Below are positions 24,283 to 36,585 of a stretch of 64,000 nucleotides of DNA, piece after piece. Location: NCBI GenBank assembly GCA_963576785.1, contig OY756147.1:1054001-1118000 (forward strand), in the 5' to 3' direction. The notes beneath the pieces are model-generated. The model saw nothing but the letters and a program-made list of their open reading frames with translations. It had not been told where the DNA came from and made no database searches. The stretch comes from Chlorophyllum brunneum. Taxonomy: Eukaryota > Basidiomycota > Agaricomycetes > Agaricales > Agaricaceae. How positions within the stretch are numbered: the first letter of the stretch is position 1; each line of letters starts with the position of its first letter. Both the position numbers and the translations under genes were made by a program.

Positions 24283-27200
24283 TTAAGCGTTCGGTCCAAG
24301 GACACCAGCAGACTTCCAATACGACAACCAAGACGTCACATCTCCTAACCCGAGTGGTTCAAAGCTGGAGAGGGCTGGGACGGCAATCTCAGCTTGCAAA
24401 GTTGAAAGACTAGGGAAGTCAAATGCCTCCCTCTCCCTCGACGTTGATTTACTGGCTGACTGATAAAAGCTCAACAGCTGGAGCGACGAAGTGGGCAGTA
24501 GGTCGGATGTCCGAGCCGACTCCTCAAGAGCCGCCAGCCAGGTTGCATAAGGCACCAGGGGAACATTCAAGATGTTTGACACAAGGTCAGCCACCTCTGA
24601 CCATGATCTTGAGGCCGGATGGACAAGATGCAGGAAGGAGAAGGGACTCGAGCGCAGCCTTGCGAAGACAATGGCAGCTTGGTGCACAGGGATCCATGTT
24701 ACGCGCTAATGATATGCTGGTCAACCTCATGTTCAGAACGTCGAGCGAGGGGGACTTACACCAGGGGCATCTGGCAGGCACTTCACAATGGGTGCTGTTT
24801 GCACCACACTTGGAACCCACTCGCTCGGACTCCAAAAGCCATTCTTTGCACCACTCAACTGACCAATGCGGATAATCACAGGCTTGAAGGACGTTTGTTG
24901 AGCTGCGCGGGTCAATATTTGTTCGGCAACCCATTTCGACTCAGGGTATCCTGAAGAAACTGCGAGTCTAGGGTCCGTTAAGCTAACTTCAGGAACCACT
25001 CCATTGTCCCAGTCTATTGGTGTTGATTAGTTCCTGTGTGGAATGGGGACGTTCTTGTGTGACTCACTCCTAACAGCACCGATGGAGCTAGCGAAAACCA
25101 AGCGCGCGGGTTCTTCCCTGGGCGACGATAGGCAGAGATCCATCAAAGCCCTCGTACCAGAAATCATTGGTTCCAAGGATGATATCGATACATTGAAATC
25201 CACATGCCAGGCTATTACGAGGATGGTGAGCTATGTCATGATGCAGCAGCAACATTGCTTACCGACGTGAAGAACGCTCGTGACGTTGTCCCGAACTTCT
25301 TCATATTGTTCCTTAGACAACCCCAGGTAGGGCAGGGAGCTTTCTCCCTCGAGAAAAACGACCTTATTAGTATCCAGCAATGTAGCGTGGATACCTCTGT
25401 CCGTGAAGGCAGATTCCTGCCTCTCCCGCAGACCTGTCCTACCCTTGCGATTCAAGCAGTAGATTCTCGACACAGCTTCGTCCTTGATCAGATACTCGAG
25501 AATATAAGAACCCAGCCCGCCAGTACTGCCCGTCAGCAGCACAGTCTCCATTTCCGGGTCCGTCTCGAGCAGCCGCTTGTGCTGCACAAAGTCGGTAGAG
25601 TACTTCTCCACTAGGTCCTTCATTCGCTGGATTGTCTCCTGTGTGGCATCCGCCTGATCGCCGTTTGCGATGCGATTGAAATATCGCGAGAGACGATTGA
25701 TGGTAGGGTGGAGGTAGATAAAGTTGATTGGTACGCTCTCACTGTCGATGTCCATGGATCGAAGGGTGTTGAGGAGGTTGTTCCTCATCCACTGTGCCTT
25801 CAGACTATTGTAGATCAGAAATCAGCTCAAGCAACAAAGAAGCGAGGCACCACAGACCTATCACAGCCACATAGGAAGAAGTCGTCATCACCCTGCAGCT
25901 CTCGGCCCATAATTTGCTCAACCAGGTGGGACACAAATAGTTGACACTCTTCCAGGCTGAAATTTTCCGGATGATGGAGTTCTACCAACGACGCATTTTC
26001 CATGTCAGTGTATCCCCTATCTATCTCTTCTTCGTATGCATTGGTAATCACTTGGCGTCGCGGTGTTCCTTTGGGCGTGTAAAGGAAGGGTTTTGACGGG
26101 TGAGTGACGAGGATTATCTGAGCACGCAGTGAGTAATAATCATGGTTGTACTGCCGTACACAACACACCTCCTTGAAGATTCTGCTATGGGAAGGTCCAA
26201 AGTTGTTAGCCTCTTCCACACTTGACCTGAGGTTGCCGGAGCATGTAAGACTATTATATCGACAACGGTCGATGATTGCTCACCAAACAGCGTCACGGAA
26301 GGAAGCCAACTTTTCTCGGTCACTGGGGTCGAAGGCAAATTCGGGTTGAGGTTCGATGAGAACACCTGCTTGGAAGCGTCCTCTACCAAACATGATAGAG
26401 CTTTGTACCATGGGGTGTCTGTTGATGATGGTCTCTATTGCCTTTCAGGATAAGTTGTAACGTGGCGTATCTGATATACTCACCCATTGGGACAGGATTT
26501 GTCTATCCATGACGCGATATATTTAGCATACTGGACAATCACAGATCATAGGCACTGACCTTCTCTCCGGTGGAGTGCATAATTTGGTCGTCAGCTCTAA
26601 GTGAGTTTATCATTAGAGTGCTCTGCGCTCGGTCACATCGACGTACCGGCCGTAGATCTTCATTAGCGCACGGTTGGTTGGATGGCAGATGACTAGGTCA
26701 TTGGTGTCATAAGCCCCGACACCGTCGTACACGGTATTTGTAACAGCTGGAGCATGGGTAGGCGTTGTCTGGAAGTTGCCCCGGTCAGACGATGTTTATT
26801 CCCCAGAATCTGATCCGACCTTGATCAATAGCTGGTATACATTGGACTCTCCGTCATGCTCTATGAGGACCGACTCCGAGTGTGACGAGATCTGGGAGAA
26901 ACGCTTTCAGCGTCGCTACGAAAAACAAGATCCACCTTAGTCTCACCTTGAAGTATTCCCATCCCTCAGACGGCGGTTCTTCTAGAACAACACTCAGTCA
27001 CAGCTAGGAGGATATCACAAAACTCGTTACTGACTGGGAAGAAAAGTGGATGTCCCTCCGAGTTCCGTGCTAGACGAACATCAGATGGGCGAAGGAGGAA
27101 CATTGGATTTTGCCTTACGCTCCGTAAAACGGATACAGATGTATCCCCAATTGGGTCAGCATGTCTCCGACCGCCTGTTGTATCGGGGCGCCCCCAAACA

Positions 27201-28508
27201 TCTATTGATAGTTTGATGGATGGATAATTCGATCGTGGGTTAAAAGATCGCTCACAATAGCTTCAAACTTCTGTAACTCGGCAAGCTTTTCCTGGCTTTG
27301 TGACCATTCCTAATAGCCTATTAATACTCGCTCAACAACAATCACGTAACTCACCTCCAGGAAAGTTGGGACGCAGAAGATAAGGCGGCTTTGACAAGTG
27401 ACTGCACTTTTGAATAAACTCTCTGGAGTAGTAACCATCGGAGGCTCCCTCGGCGCGAAGTTGGACAGGGTGACACCTGACATCGTCTAAAATACTGTGA
27501 GATTCATATGGACTTAGAAGTACCTAGTCCTTGACGTACGGCCCAAGTGATAGATACAACACCCATTGCGTCTGATAATGACCTTGAGCCCATTTCTCAA
27601 ATAGAACACTCGGACGTGACGTACGGAAAAATGGTAATGAGTGATTAGATAAAATACGACCGCAGAGGTCGGTTTCGCCGTGGACTGCACTTTGATCGGT
27701 AAGGAGCTTTGGAACAAGAGTAATGACGCATACATGGTTGCGAACCCCATTGAAGCAGATTCTTGTGAGTAAGGGGAATGGGTTTAGGGAACGAGGTTGA
27801 GCCTATGAACATCAAAAACATCAGCCAATGGTGATGACAGCGGGATGGTGAACCCCCACCTGAAGAATGCAGTATGAGCGCGGTGGTCTCCGCATTTGTT
27901 CCTTGCATGGGCGGAAGAACCGTGAATTCCTGAGTCTGACCAGGGAACAGGTCCTCAAAGGTCGGGACGTCCAAAAACGTAACCTTGGGATCATTCTCAA
28001 GAGTTTGGCATGCCGCCTTGGCGGTGCGCTGGGTCGCTTCGTCCTTGCTCGTGATGAGGTGGCTGACCTTCATCTTCTGCAGGAGGTTGGCAACCCCACG
28101 CTCGGAATTGCGTGGTGAGATGGGGAAAGCGCGGAACCCCGCGCGCATGATGCCTCCAACGAGAGCAAAATAGGACAATTGATCTGGGAATGGTGAGCAT
28201 CGTTTTTTCCGTGGTTAATAGCCGCGACACTAACCGACCACGGCCAGAATGGCGACAACAGGTGTCTCTTGAGCATTTTGTAAAGTTGGAACTAGGCTCA
28301 AGCGACGGGCCACGGTGTGAATCGCTTGGCCAGCCTGTCCCCAGGTGATTTTATGAACACCGTCGTCGTCGTCGTAGACAAATAGGGGATGAGAGCCACT
28401 GTTGTACATGTGGTAGTCATATATTTCTGGGATTGTGAGTGAGCCATCAAGTGGGGGAACGACAAAAGTCGAGGAGGTCTGTGCTTGTGGGCAAGGAAAG
28501 GACGTCAT
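24283..28508 (-). CDS. NRPS-like adenylation-thiolation-reductase (carboxylic acid reductase type)
   Basis: Proposed 21 exons (5' to 3', minus): 28235-28508, 27860-28183, 27734-27802, 27625-27684, 27524-27571, 27355-27476, 27256-27309, 27119-27201, 27035-27069, 26947-26981, 26820-26891, 26647-26768, 26560-26596, 26484-26502, 26284-26434, 26169-26226, 25858-26117, 25263-25804, 25068-25211, 24760-25013, 24283-24705. The frame stays open for about 1061 residues. The adenylation domain has LILHSSGSTSFPKPIPLTH, FYGATELGG (about 343) and YGRADDQIMHSTGEK. The thiolation domain has CGCDSLKAQW with phosphopantetheine Ser near 608; the codon is split by an intron. The C-terminal reductase has VLLTGSTGGLGSY and the YPESK catalytic pair. 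Such enzymes activate an acid as AMP ester, load it on the carrier and release it by NAD(P)H reduction. The substrate is unknown. It is too short and lacks the architecture of Lys2. Confidence 0.85.
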
Positions 28509-29620
28509 GACCCTTTCTACGAGGCAGTTGTTGAGGAATTGGGGCGATGTTGTGAGTACTTATAGGCAGACATATTTGACATTACGGGGATATAGATAGA
28601 TAACAAATGGAATAGACAAGTTATGATGGAGTTGTAAAAGCTAACGATTCACACGCCATCAACGCGGCCGATACCCGGCCGGCGTCAGATCATCACCGTC
28701 TGGCACGGTGCTGCGCCCCTCTAACCCTCCTGTAGCGGGCCGCTACTTCCCGACGTTACTCCTTGACCCTGTTCTCGTACCTGTCCTCTTATGCCACTTC
28801 CATGTCCATTGTACCCACATCAGATCCTAGACCACCTCTAGTATATGGTAGCTAGACTGCTGGTAAAAATGTCGGGGTAATATCTCCACAGAAGAAAGTT
28901 AGGGATGTGCACAGTTAACCCATGTGTTGACCTAGGCCTATATAACACACCATCTGCATGAAAATAAATGACCTGTAACTCTTTGGGAGAATATATAATC
29001 ACAGTATGTACAAGTTTCCCTTAAGTTCATAAGCTGGATATTCTACATTCCATGCAGAGGAGTTTGTAGTTCTGTAGATCATTTATTTTTTTAGGTAGAC
29101 AGCATGTCATAGACCTACCCTTACCTGCACCTACCAGAACCTCAAGGTGAAGGGCAGAGTACCCTATGGGTACAGACAGGTATGCAATCTGCTGTGTTGG
29201 GAAGGAAATCAATGTCAAATAAAAAAATATATATATATATGCAAATCTTATTCATGCTTATTTGCATAATGTTTACAAACTCCAAAATATTTAAATAAGA
29301 TTTTTTGTGCAATATACATAAAGTTACACACAAAAAAATACAGTAATATTTAAGTAATATTTACATAATTTGCATGTGTTACCTAGATATTGAGGTAGTG
29401 TGTAAGACATGAGGATTATGCAAATAAAATATAGTAATATTTAAGTAATTATACCATTAATCCTTAGTATAACTGCTTACCATCATGGTGCCCCCTCCTG
29501 GGCTCACCTGTCAGCCTTCATCCTTGCCTGCCTAGACAAACTTAGTCTATTGGGCATGCATATGCATGATTCTGCCCTCTCCTTCACTGTGTCCCTCATG
29601 CATTCTGATATTGGACCATT
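28509..29620. other. Gene-free transition between the gene block and the retrotransposon nest
   Basis: The first 200-300 bp are probably the promoter of the A-T-R gene. From about 28.9 kb the sequence becomes AT-rich with short A/T runs (for example an alternating TA run near 29229-29240) and repeated TAATATTTAAGTAAT-like words at about 29345 and 29430. No gene was recognised; open frames here have no coding character. Confidence 0.5.
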
Positions 29621-30201
29621 TGTTAAGGAAATAACTGTAATGAGTTGTTTGCTGGGGGCAGTAGTAAATGCAGTGGGAGAGAACATAGGGTCTACTCACC
29701 AAGATAATAAGCTTCTATCTGATACCTATAGAAAGGTAATTCAGATAGACAGATATTAGTTATGAAGCAGTCAGTGTCAAAGGTAGATAGGTCAAAGTTG
29801 AGGAGATCAAGACTAGTGTTGTACTCAAGAAGATAAGCAATGATGAAGAAGTTGTTCAATTAAACAAGATGCAGAATATGGTCTGCTACATGGGGTTTAT
29901 ATACATGTAAGAACATAGACAAGTCATACTACATAAAATACTAGAAATACATAGAATATTCCTTATGACTCCTATTAACTGCGGCATAGTGCCTATGGAG
30001 GACTGTGGAACATATTATACCAGTCATTGGAACTATGTAGAATAATCTATCAAGTACCAATTGACATTATGACTCTCATTGTATGCAGAGCAACTCATAA
30101 GAAGTTACTATTGATTGAAGTTACTGGAAAGTAACAGATTAGTCTATTATTATTATAATGACTTCATAGTCTATTTCTAGAATATGTCCGAAACTTCAAC
30201 A
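29621..30201 (-). repeat. Copia-1 3' LTR
   Basis: 581-bp block that starts TGTTAAGG and ends CTTCAACA on the plus strand. Its homologues are the split 5' LTR at 55173-62150 and the partial LTR ending at 63040. On the minus strand it is preceded by a purine-rich tract (GCAAGGAGGAG), the plus-strand primer site. Confidence 0.75.
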
Positions 30202-31126
30202 CTCCTCCTTGCTCTGTATTGATACAGAGTTTCAATCACTCAAACATCAAGCTAAGGCAAGGTTGGAATAGATTGAATTTAATTTTGTCCAAATTCTTTG
30301 TGAGAATGTTGGCAGGATTTTCCATGCCTTTCACAGAGAATATTTCAATCTTTCCTTCTTCTACCAAATCACGAATGTAATGGTATTTGATATCGACATA
30401 TTTCGATCATTTTTCTGTTACTGGACTTTTGGCCCAAAATATTGAACCCTCATTATCACCGAAGAGATAAGGGGCCAATGATCAGATACCAATTTCTTCC
30501 AACAAATTAACAGTCCAAATTAATTGTCGACTGCAATCTGACAGAGCCATATATTCAGCTTCAGTGTAAGATAATGCAATGGTTTTCTGTTTTCTACTTA
30601 ACCAAGCAATGGCTCCACTGGCTAATAAACAGAAATATCCAGTTACAGATTTACAACTAATTGGATTACCAGCCTAACCAGAATCAGAAAAAGTATTAAG
30701 GCCTTGCATAGAACTTCTATTATAGGTAATTCTATATTCGCGAGTAGCATTAAGATACTTTAGCAAATGTAAGCCTGCATTGTAATGTGCTTTAGTAGGA
30801 TTGGTCATATGTTGTGATAATTTGACAGTGGCAAAAGCTATGTTGGGCCGACTGCTTATCATCAGATACATAACTGATCCTACTAACTGTTGATACCTCT
30901 TTATGAAGTTAGGTGTCACTTGTCCTGTATTGGATTCAAAGATAAATCCATTTGGTAGTGGGATTTCTTCTTTTCCAATTACTTTAAATCAGTCAAGAAC
31001 CTTTCCTGGATAATCTATTTGGTCTAGGGTAATTGATCAGTTTATAGGATTTTGCAAAATTTTTATGCCAAGAAACTCTTTGGTTGGACCAAGGTCTCAG
31101 CATTCCCATTTCTTCATAAAGAGTGC
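30202..31126 (-). pseudogene. Copia-1 RNase H and C-terminal RT remains
   Basis: Clear homology to the intact Copia-2 frame at 63075-64000, including YQQLVGSVMYLMISSRPNIAF and LKYLNATREYRITY. Several stops and frame shifts interrupt it, for example a stop just after the FSDSG of the RNase H start at about 30674. It ends where the solo LTR at 31127 is inserted. Confidence 0.8.
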
Positions 31127-31430
31127 TATTATAAACTATAGATAGACAGTACATTCCTATCATGCATCCGTCACATTTATTATTCCTATGTATCCATTTC
31201 ACCTATGTATTTCATCCCTTATGGTTGTACCTCTTCTGACTCATCTTATTCATCTCTATGACTCCTTTACCCTGTTCCTTTATTCTTAGTTCTTACCACT
31301 AGTATATAAAGTGTAGTAATACTTGATGTATTCCTTACACTTTACTAATCATATCATCCCTTACTCTTCTCTCTACTTCTTGTCTTTATCCAAAGACTTG
31401 CAACCTGAGTCTCAGACTAAGGTCGTAACA
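31127..31430 (+). repeat. Solo Gypsy LTR inserted in Copia-1
   Basis: 304-bp LTR of the same family as Gypsy-A to D. It starts TATTATAAACTATAG and ends GGTCGTAACA, with a TATA box near 31300. It is flanked by the 5-bp target duplication AGTGC (31122-31126 and 31431-31435). Copia RT homology resumes on the far side. No internal Gypsy sequence adjoins it, so it is a solo LTR left by LTR-LTR recombination. Confidence 0.88.
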
Positions 31431-31788
31431 AGTGCTCGCTTCTTATGCAGAAGTCTAGAGCCTCTGATTCTGATGAATATTGAGTTATCTACATAGACTA
31501 GAGCTATAATAAGCTCTTTGGTTTTAGGGTCATAGTAATAATAGACTCCAGCATCTAGTTTGAATTGGACAAATCCTATGTCAGTCATTGAGTTAGTCAA
31601 TTCCTTCCACCATTGTTGTCCAGATTGCTTTAGTCCATAAATGGCTCAGTTTAATTTCCAAACCAGATTACCACAACCTGTATTGAAACCTTCTGGAAGT
31701 TCTATATAGAGCTCTTCATCCAGTTTTCCATAGAGATAAGCAGTTTTAACATCTAAACTGAGCATTTCCCAATTGTTGAGGGCAGCAA
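31431..31788 (-). pseudogene. Copia-1 RT core fragment
   Basis: Reads FVQFKLDAGVYYYYDPKTKEL and then ALVYVDN where Copia RT has YVDD. The second catalytic Asp of the RT active site is therefore lost. The fragment continues with LNNWEMLSLDVKTAYLYG up to the Gypsy-A edge. Confidence 0.78.
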
Positions 31789-32081
31789 TGTTACGATCTT
31801 AGTCTAAGACTTAGGTTGCAAGTCTTTGGATAAAGACAAGAAAGTAGAGAAGAGAGTAAGAGATGATACAATTGGTAAAGTGTAAGGAATACATCAAGTA
31901 TTACTACACTTTATATACTAGTGGTACAAGCTAAGAATAAAGGAGCAGAGTAGAGGAGTCATAGGGGATAAGTAGAATGAGTCAGTAAGAGTACAGCCAT
32001 AAGGGATGAAACAGATACATAAGAATGATAAATGTGACGGGCACATGATAGGAATGTACTGTCTATCTATAGTTCATAACA
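31789..32081 (-). repeat. Gypsy-A 3' LTR
   Basis: 293 bp, paired with 37864-38156. It contains the reverse complement of the TATA box and of the predicted transcript start. Confidence 0.88.
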
Positions 32082-32124
32082 ATACCTCCCTTTTTACTTT
32101 CATGACCCCATGAAATACTGTAGT

Positions 32125-33063
32125 CTACTTGTCATCTTTTTCTTTATGTAAGGCGTTGACAAGTTGATATTTGGTAGGACTAATCATTGGGGTTCCTGAT
32201 TTGCATCGACATCCAATCCAAAAGGGGGTGTAGTCTTGGCCTCCTCTGAAGAGGGCTATGGTGCATCCTTTGAATGTAGTGGTATCATTTGTTTCAGCTG
32301 CAACGAGGTTATGTATTATCTCTTCCCAGTAGTTTTCTTCGAACTGTCCTCCATCTTTGAGTGTAAGATAAGATGGGGGGGGGTTGAATATTGTTGGTTT
32401 GGGTGGCGGGTCCATATCAGGCAGTTGTATAAGAAGGTGGTCTACTTCATCTCGCATGTCCAGTTCCATTAGATGGTCTGGGACAGATTTGTCGATTCCC
32501 TCTATTCCTTCATCTAACCAGTCCTGTTCATCATCTTTGTAGTAGGGTGGCTTGTTGGGTAAGGTAGTGGGGGTATATGAGTTGAGATCCATTAGTCTCC
32601 ATGTAAGTCTATAGGTGGAGTTGTCACTTGAGTCAGTAAGGTGATTGAGTCTTTTGCCTGTCATGATTAAGGCACTTTGGATGCATTTCTTTGCATCAGA
32701 GTGCACTAATACGTTGAGGTCATTGGCTGCTTTGTCTAATAACTCCTTCATAAGTTCATGTTTCCCAGTTGACATGGTGGTGGGAAGGGCTCTGGTAGTG
32801 GTGACAAGTAGAATGTGACTCAGGGCTTTGGCTTGGATTTGGAGATTATTGATGGCATAGGTGATGTATGTGAGTCCTTTGGTTGTGGCAGTATAGTGTT
32901 CAATTTGATCTTTGGTGGACTGGGCATTGAGGAGGTTGTTAAGTTCTTGTTCAAATTCTGCGTCATTGGCTGGGAAGGGGGTGGGTTTGCATTTGGCATG
33001 CATGGCATATTGTGAAGGTAATCGGCGAAGTTTAGGGTGCAATGAATACAGCATGAGGTGCAT
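32125..33063 (-). CDS. ORF3 of Gypsy-A, unknown function
   Basis: 312-codon open frame between the chromodomain region and the 3' LTR. It is homologous to ORF3 of Gypsy-C (50787-51623) but strongly diverged; shared blocks include the PNxTFxPP-like segment, EENYWEEIIHNL versus NDYWKEIVYKL, and the tail PFWIGCR versus PLWIGLR. The family Met corresponds to the internal MHAKCKPTPFP. It stays open although pol and gag of the same copy are full of stops. No known domain was recognised. The N-terminal half looks mainly helical. Confidence 0.7.
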   Translation of the reverse strand: MHLMLYSLHPKLRRLPSQYAMHAKCKPTPFPANDAEFEQELNNLLNAQSTKDQIEHYTATTKGLTYITYAINNLQIQAKALSHILLVTTTRALPTTMSTGKHELMKELLDKAANDLNVLVHSDAKKCIQSALIMTGKRLNHLTDSSDNSTYRLTWRLMDLNSYTPTTLPNKPPYYKDDEQDWLDEGIEGIDKSVPDHLMELDMRDEVDHLLIQLPDMDPPPKPTIFNPPPSYLTLKDGGQFEENYWEEIIHNLVAAETNDTTTFKGCTIALFRGGQDYTPFWIGCRCKSGTPMISPTKYQLVNALHKEKDDK

Positions 33064-33116
33064 CGAGTATAGTGATCTCTTGTAACACGAGGTTTGTTGT
33101 TCATAATTGTCACTTT

Positions 33117-36100
33117 TTACCCCCCCTTTTTATAGGTTTCGTCCTCGAAATCTTGTCTAAAAATTCTTGAACTGCCTCCTTAGCGTTTCCTAACTCTGAC
33201 TCGTTCTCCCATGTGTCTTCTTCGGAGGTATACCCTTTCCAGTGTACTAGGAATTGATTTTGTCATCCTCTTTTTCGATGTCCTCGGATTTTGTCTACCT
33301 CATATTGCTCTTCATCATTGATGATCTTGGGCATCAGTGGTAGTGGGGTGTGCTGGCTGTTGAACTCGGGTTTTCGATAGGGGGAAAGGAGTCTGCTGTT
33401 AAATACATTGTGTATTGCCCATGTTTCAGGTAGTTCCAATTAGTAGCTTGTTTTGCCTATTTTCGTTTTTATCCTGAATGGTCCATATCATTTGTGATCC
33501 AGCTTTTTGGTTGGTCTTGTTGTCCTGATATTACTTGCTTTGAGCCAAACTTGTTTTCCTGGAGTGTACTCGTGTTCTGGCTTAATGCTGTTACATTTCT
33601 CCATTTGTTCCTGACTGTGTTGTAACATCTTTGTCGCTTCTCATCGTATGTTTTGTAACTCTTGTATTCGTTCCGTGATTGCAGGTGCTTTGGTAATACT
33701 CGTTATATCTCCTTTCTAAGGGTGTCGTCCATAAACTATTTTGAATGGTGAATATCCAGTGGCTATGTGGGTTTTGTCATTGTATTGGAATTCCGCTGTG
33801 GCTAGCCATTTTTTCCAATTGTCTTGAGCATGGTTTATTACATTTCTGAGGTATGTTTCAACTTCCTGGTTGATGTGCTCCGTTTGACCATCAGTTTGTG
33901 GGTGGTATGCCGTGGATAAGTTTTGCTGGGTTCTTGTTACTCGACATAATTCTGCCATGAATTTGGATGCAAATTGTGGGCCTCTATCGCTGATAATCCT
34001 TCGGGGTATTCCATGTGTTCTCCATATGTCATCTTGGTAGATATTTCCTAGCTCCTTGGCTGTTAAGGTGGTGTTGACTGCCTGCAATCTGATCATTTTG
34101 CTGAAATGATCAACTATGACAAGTATTGCATTATATCCTTCTGATTCTGGTAGCGGTCCTATCATGTCGATTGATATCTCTTCCCAAGGTTCCACTGGTG
34201 TTGGTAACGGATGGAGATGTGTTGTCGGTCTTGTTCAGAGTATTTTATTTCATTGGCATGCTTCACATTCTCGGATGTATCATTTGACATTGTTGCGTAT
34301 CTGGGGCCACCAATAACTCCATTTAAGGAGTTCAATCATTTGATATTGTCCCAGATGTCCTACATCTGTTTTGTCGTGGTGTTGTCATAGTATTTCTTGT
34401 CGTATTTGGTTGTTGGGTGGGACATATATCCTTTCTTCAAACATTGGTATCCCATCTGTTTTTCATATCTCCTTTGATCGCTTCTCTTTTTCTTTTAGCC
34501 ATTGTGTTTCTCTTCTTGTCTCCTTTCGTATTTGGTGTTTCAGATCTTCTTCCCCTGAGATTTCCCAAATTTGTCGAATTGTGGTGATTATGCTATTGTC
34601 GAATAAGTGGTTGGGTAGTAGGATGATATCGGTGTTGTCTCGAGTAGTGTCCGTTTTTGTTAGTCTTGACAAGACATCGGCTTTTGTGTTGGTTTTTCTG
34701 GGGATATGTTTTAGCATGTAATGGTATTCTTGTAGCTCCATCTACCACCTTGCTTGTTGTCCTATGAGTTGTTGTGGTTTTCTGAAATATTCCAGGTTTT
34801 TGTGATCAGTCCATATTTCGAATGGTTCGTCTGCATCGAGTAGATATTGTCTCCAGGTCTTGATTGCTTCTCGAATGGTGAGTAACTCTTTATTATAGAT
34901 CTGATAGTTTTGTTCTGCAGGTGTCATTGTTCTTGAATGGAATGCAATCAGGTGCCAGTTTTCTTCTTGTTTTTGCAATAATACTGCTCCTACTCCATAT
35001 CCTGATGTGTCTACTTCTACCCTGTATTGACCCTTGTCCTGTGGCATTGCTAATACCAGTTCGCTTGTAATCTTTTCCTTGATCCTTTCGAAGGCTTGTT
35101 GTTGTTGTTCCTTCCATACCCATTGCATGTCTTTTTTCTTCAACTCATGTAGTGGGGCTGCTATGTTGCTGAAGTCGTGAATGAATTGTCGGTAGAAGTT
35201 TGCGAATCCTAGGAATTTTTTGACATCTTTTAGGGATTTGGGTGTTGGCTATTCTTTCGCCACTTTTACTTTCTCCTCCTCCATTTTAACACTACCTTGT
35301 CCAACCACAAATCCTAGTATAGGTATTTCTTTTGCATCGAATATGCATTTCGATCTTTTGAAATATAGTTGGTGTTTTGCCGCAATGTCGAAAAATTGCT
35401 TTGTTCTGTCCTCAAGTTCCTGTTGTGTGGTTCCCGGTATGACAAAATCGTCCATGTAGTTGACAACTGCTCCTTCATGTAGTATTTCCCAAAAGATAGT
35501 GTTCATCATCCTTTGGAACATTGCTGGTGAGTTACTCATTCCAAAAATCATGACCATTAGTTTGAATAGTCCGTTGTTTGTTACAAATGCTGCTTTCCAT
35601 TCATCACCTTCTCTTATTCTGACGTTATTGTATCCCCAGATGATGTCGAGTTTGTTAAAGACTTTCGCATTCTTGAGTTTATCAATAACTTCGCTTATGA
35701 GTGGAAGTAGTGTTTTGTCTTTGATCATGTGTTCATTTAGCTTCTTGTAGTCTTGTACTAGTCATTTGGTTCCATCTTTTTTGGGTATGAAGAAGCATGG
35801 TGTAGCGTAGGGGGATTGTGATGGTCGAATTTGTCCTGAGGCAATATTTTCATCAAGGAATGTTTGCAGTTCTTGTTTCTCCGTTAATGTCATTAGATAG
35901 ACCTTGGACTGTAATACCAGTGGTGCGTCTTCTGTCAGGTTTATTTTGTGGTCCCATATAGTATGTTCTGGTAGTTTGTCGAAGTTCTTTTTGTTGAACA
36001 GATGTGTATATGGCTGCAGGTATGTCAGTAGGTCCTCTGGGTTTGTTTGGTCAGTTTTCTTCTCCTCTATATGTTCTTTTACCATGCGTATTCTTTCGTT

Positions 36101-36480
36101 GAACCATATATTGTTGTGGTGTGTAGTGCAGTTGTTTGGGCATCTATTGAAGTGTACTATGTTGTTTGTCCAGTCAATTTCTGGGTTGTGCTTGACTAGC
36201 CAATTGTGTCCAAGATATAGGTCTGCGCTTTCCAGTTATGTTACCATTGCTTTGATTTCTTCTGTGTGTTTGCCATTGCTTAGGACCAGTTGTGCTGTAT
36301 CTGTTATTTCTCCCTTTTTGTTTTCTGTTCTGTTAGCATTAATTACTCGTATTGGGGTTTCGAGGGGTGTGGTTGTGATCTGTTCTTCTTCTACTATCCT
36401 CTGTGCTATGCACGTGTGTGTACATCCAGAATCCACCAGTGTGGTGATTTGCTTGGGTCCTTTCTTAGTTCTGATCATTG
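33117..36480 (-). pseudogene. Gypsy-A pol (protease-RT-RNase H-integrase-chromodomain), broken
   Basis: Successive fragments in changing frames: protease LVDSGCTHTCI near 36440; RT with YMDDFVIPG near 35455; RNase H near 35000; integrase with ISIDMIGPLPES and IISDRGPQFASKF near 34170-33960; then a chromodomain (FLVHWKGYTSEEDTWENE-like) near 33190-33260. Stops include a TGA directly before the chromodomain. The catalytic integrase Asp is still present here, unlike in copies B and D. Confidence 0.85.
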
Positions 36481-36585
36481 AATTGAGGAGAAGTTTGCAT
36501 GTTGAGTTTTATTTTTATGGGATCATATATCGTCTATTGTGACATAAAACAGAAACTCTAGGTTTATTGGCTCACGGGTTTGTGC

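Noticed and set aside
26400..27600. Apparent pseudogenisation of the adenylation domain, since no long frame exists here
   Set aside because: Splicing out introns of 47-57 bp with normal GT-AG ends restores one continuous frame with all core motifs in order.
31127..31430. The LTR at 31127 as part of Gypsy-A
   Set aside because: It is in the opposite orientation, has its own AGTGC duplication, and is separated from Gypsy-A by Copia RT sequence.
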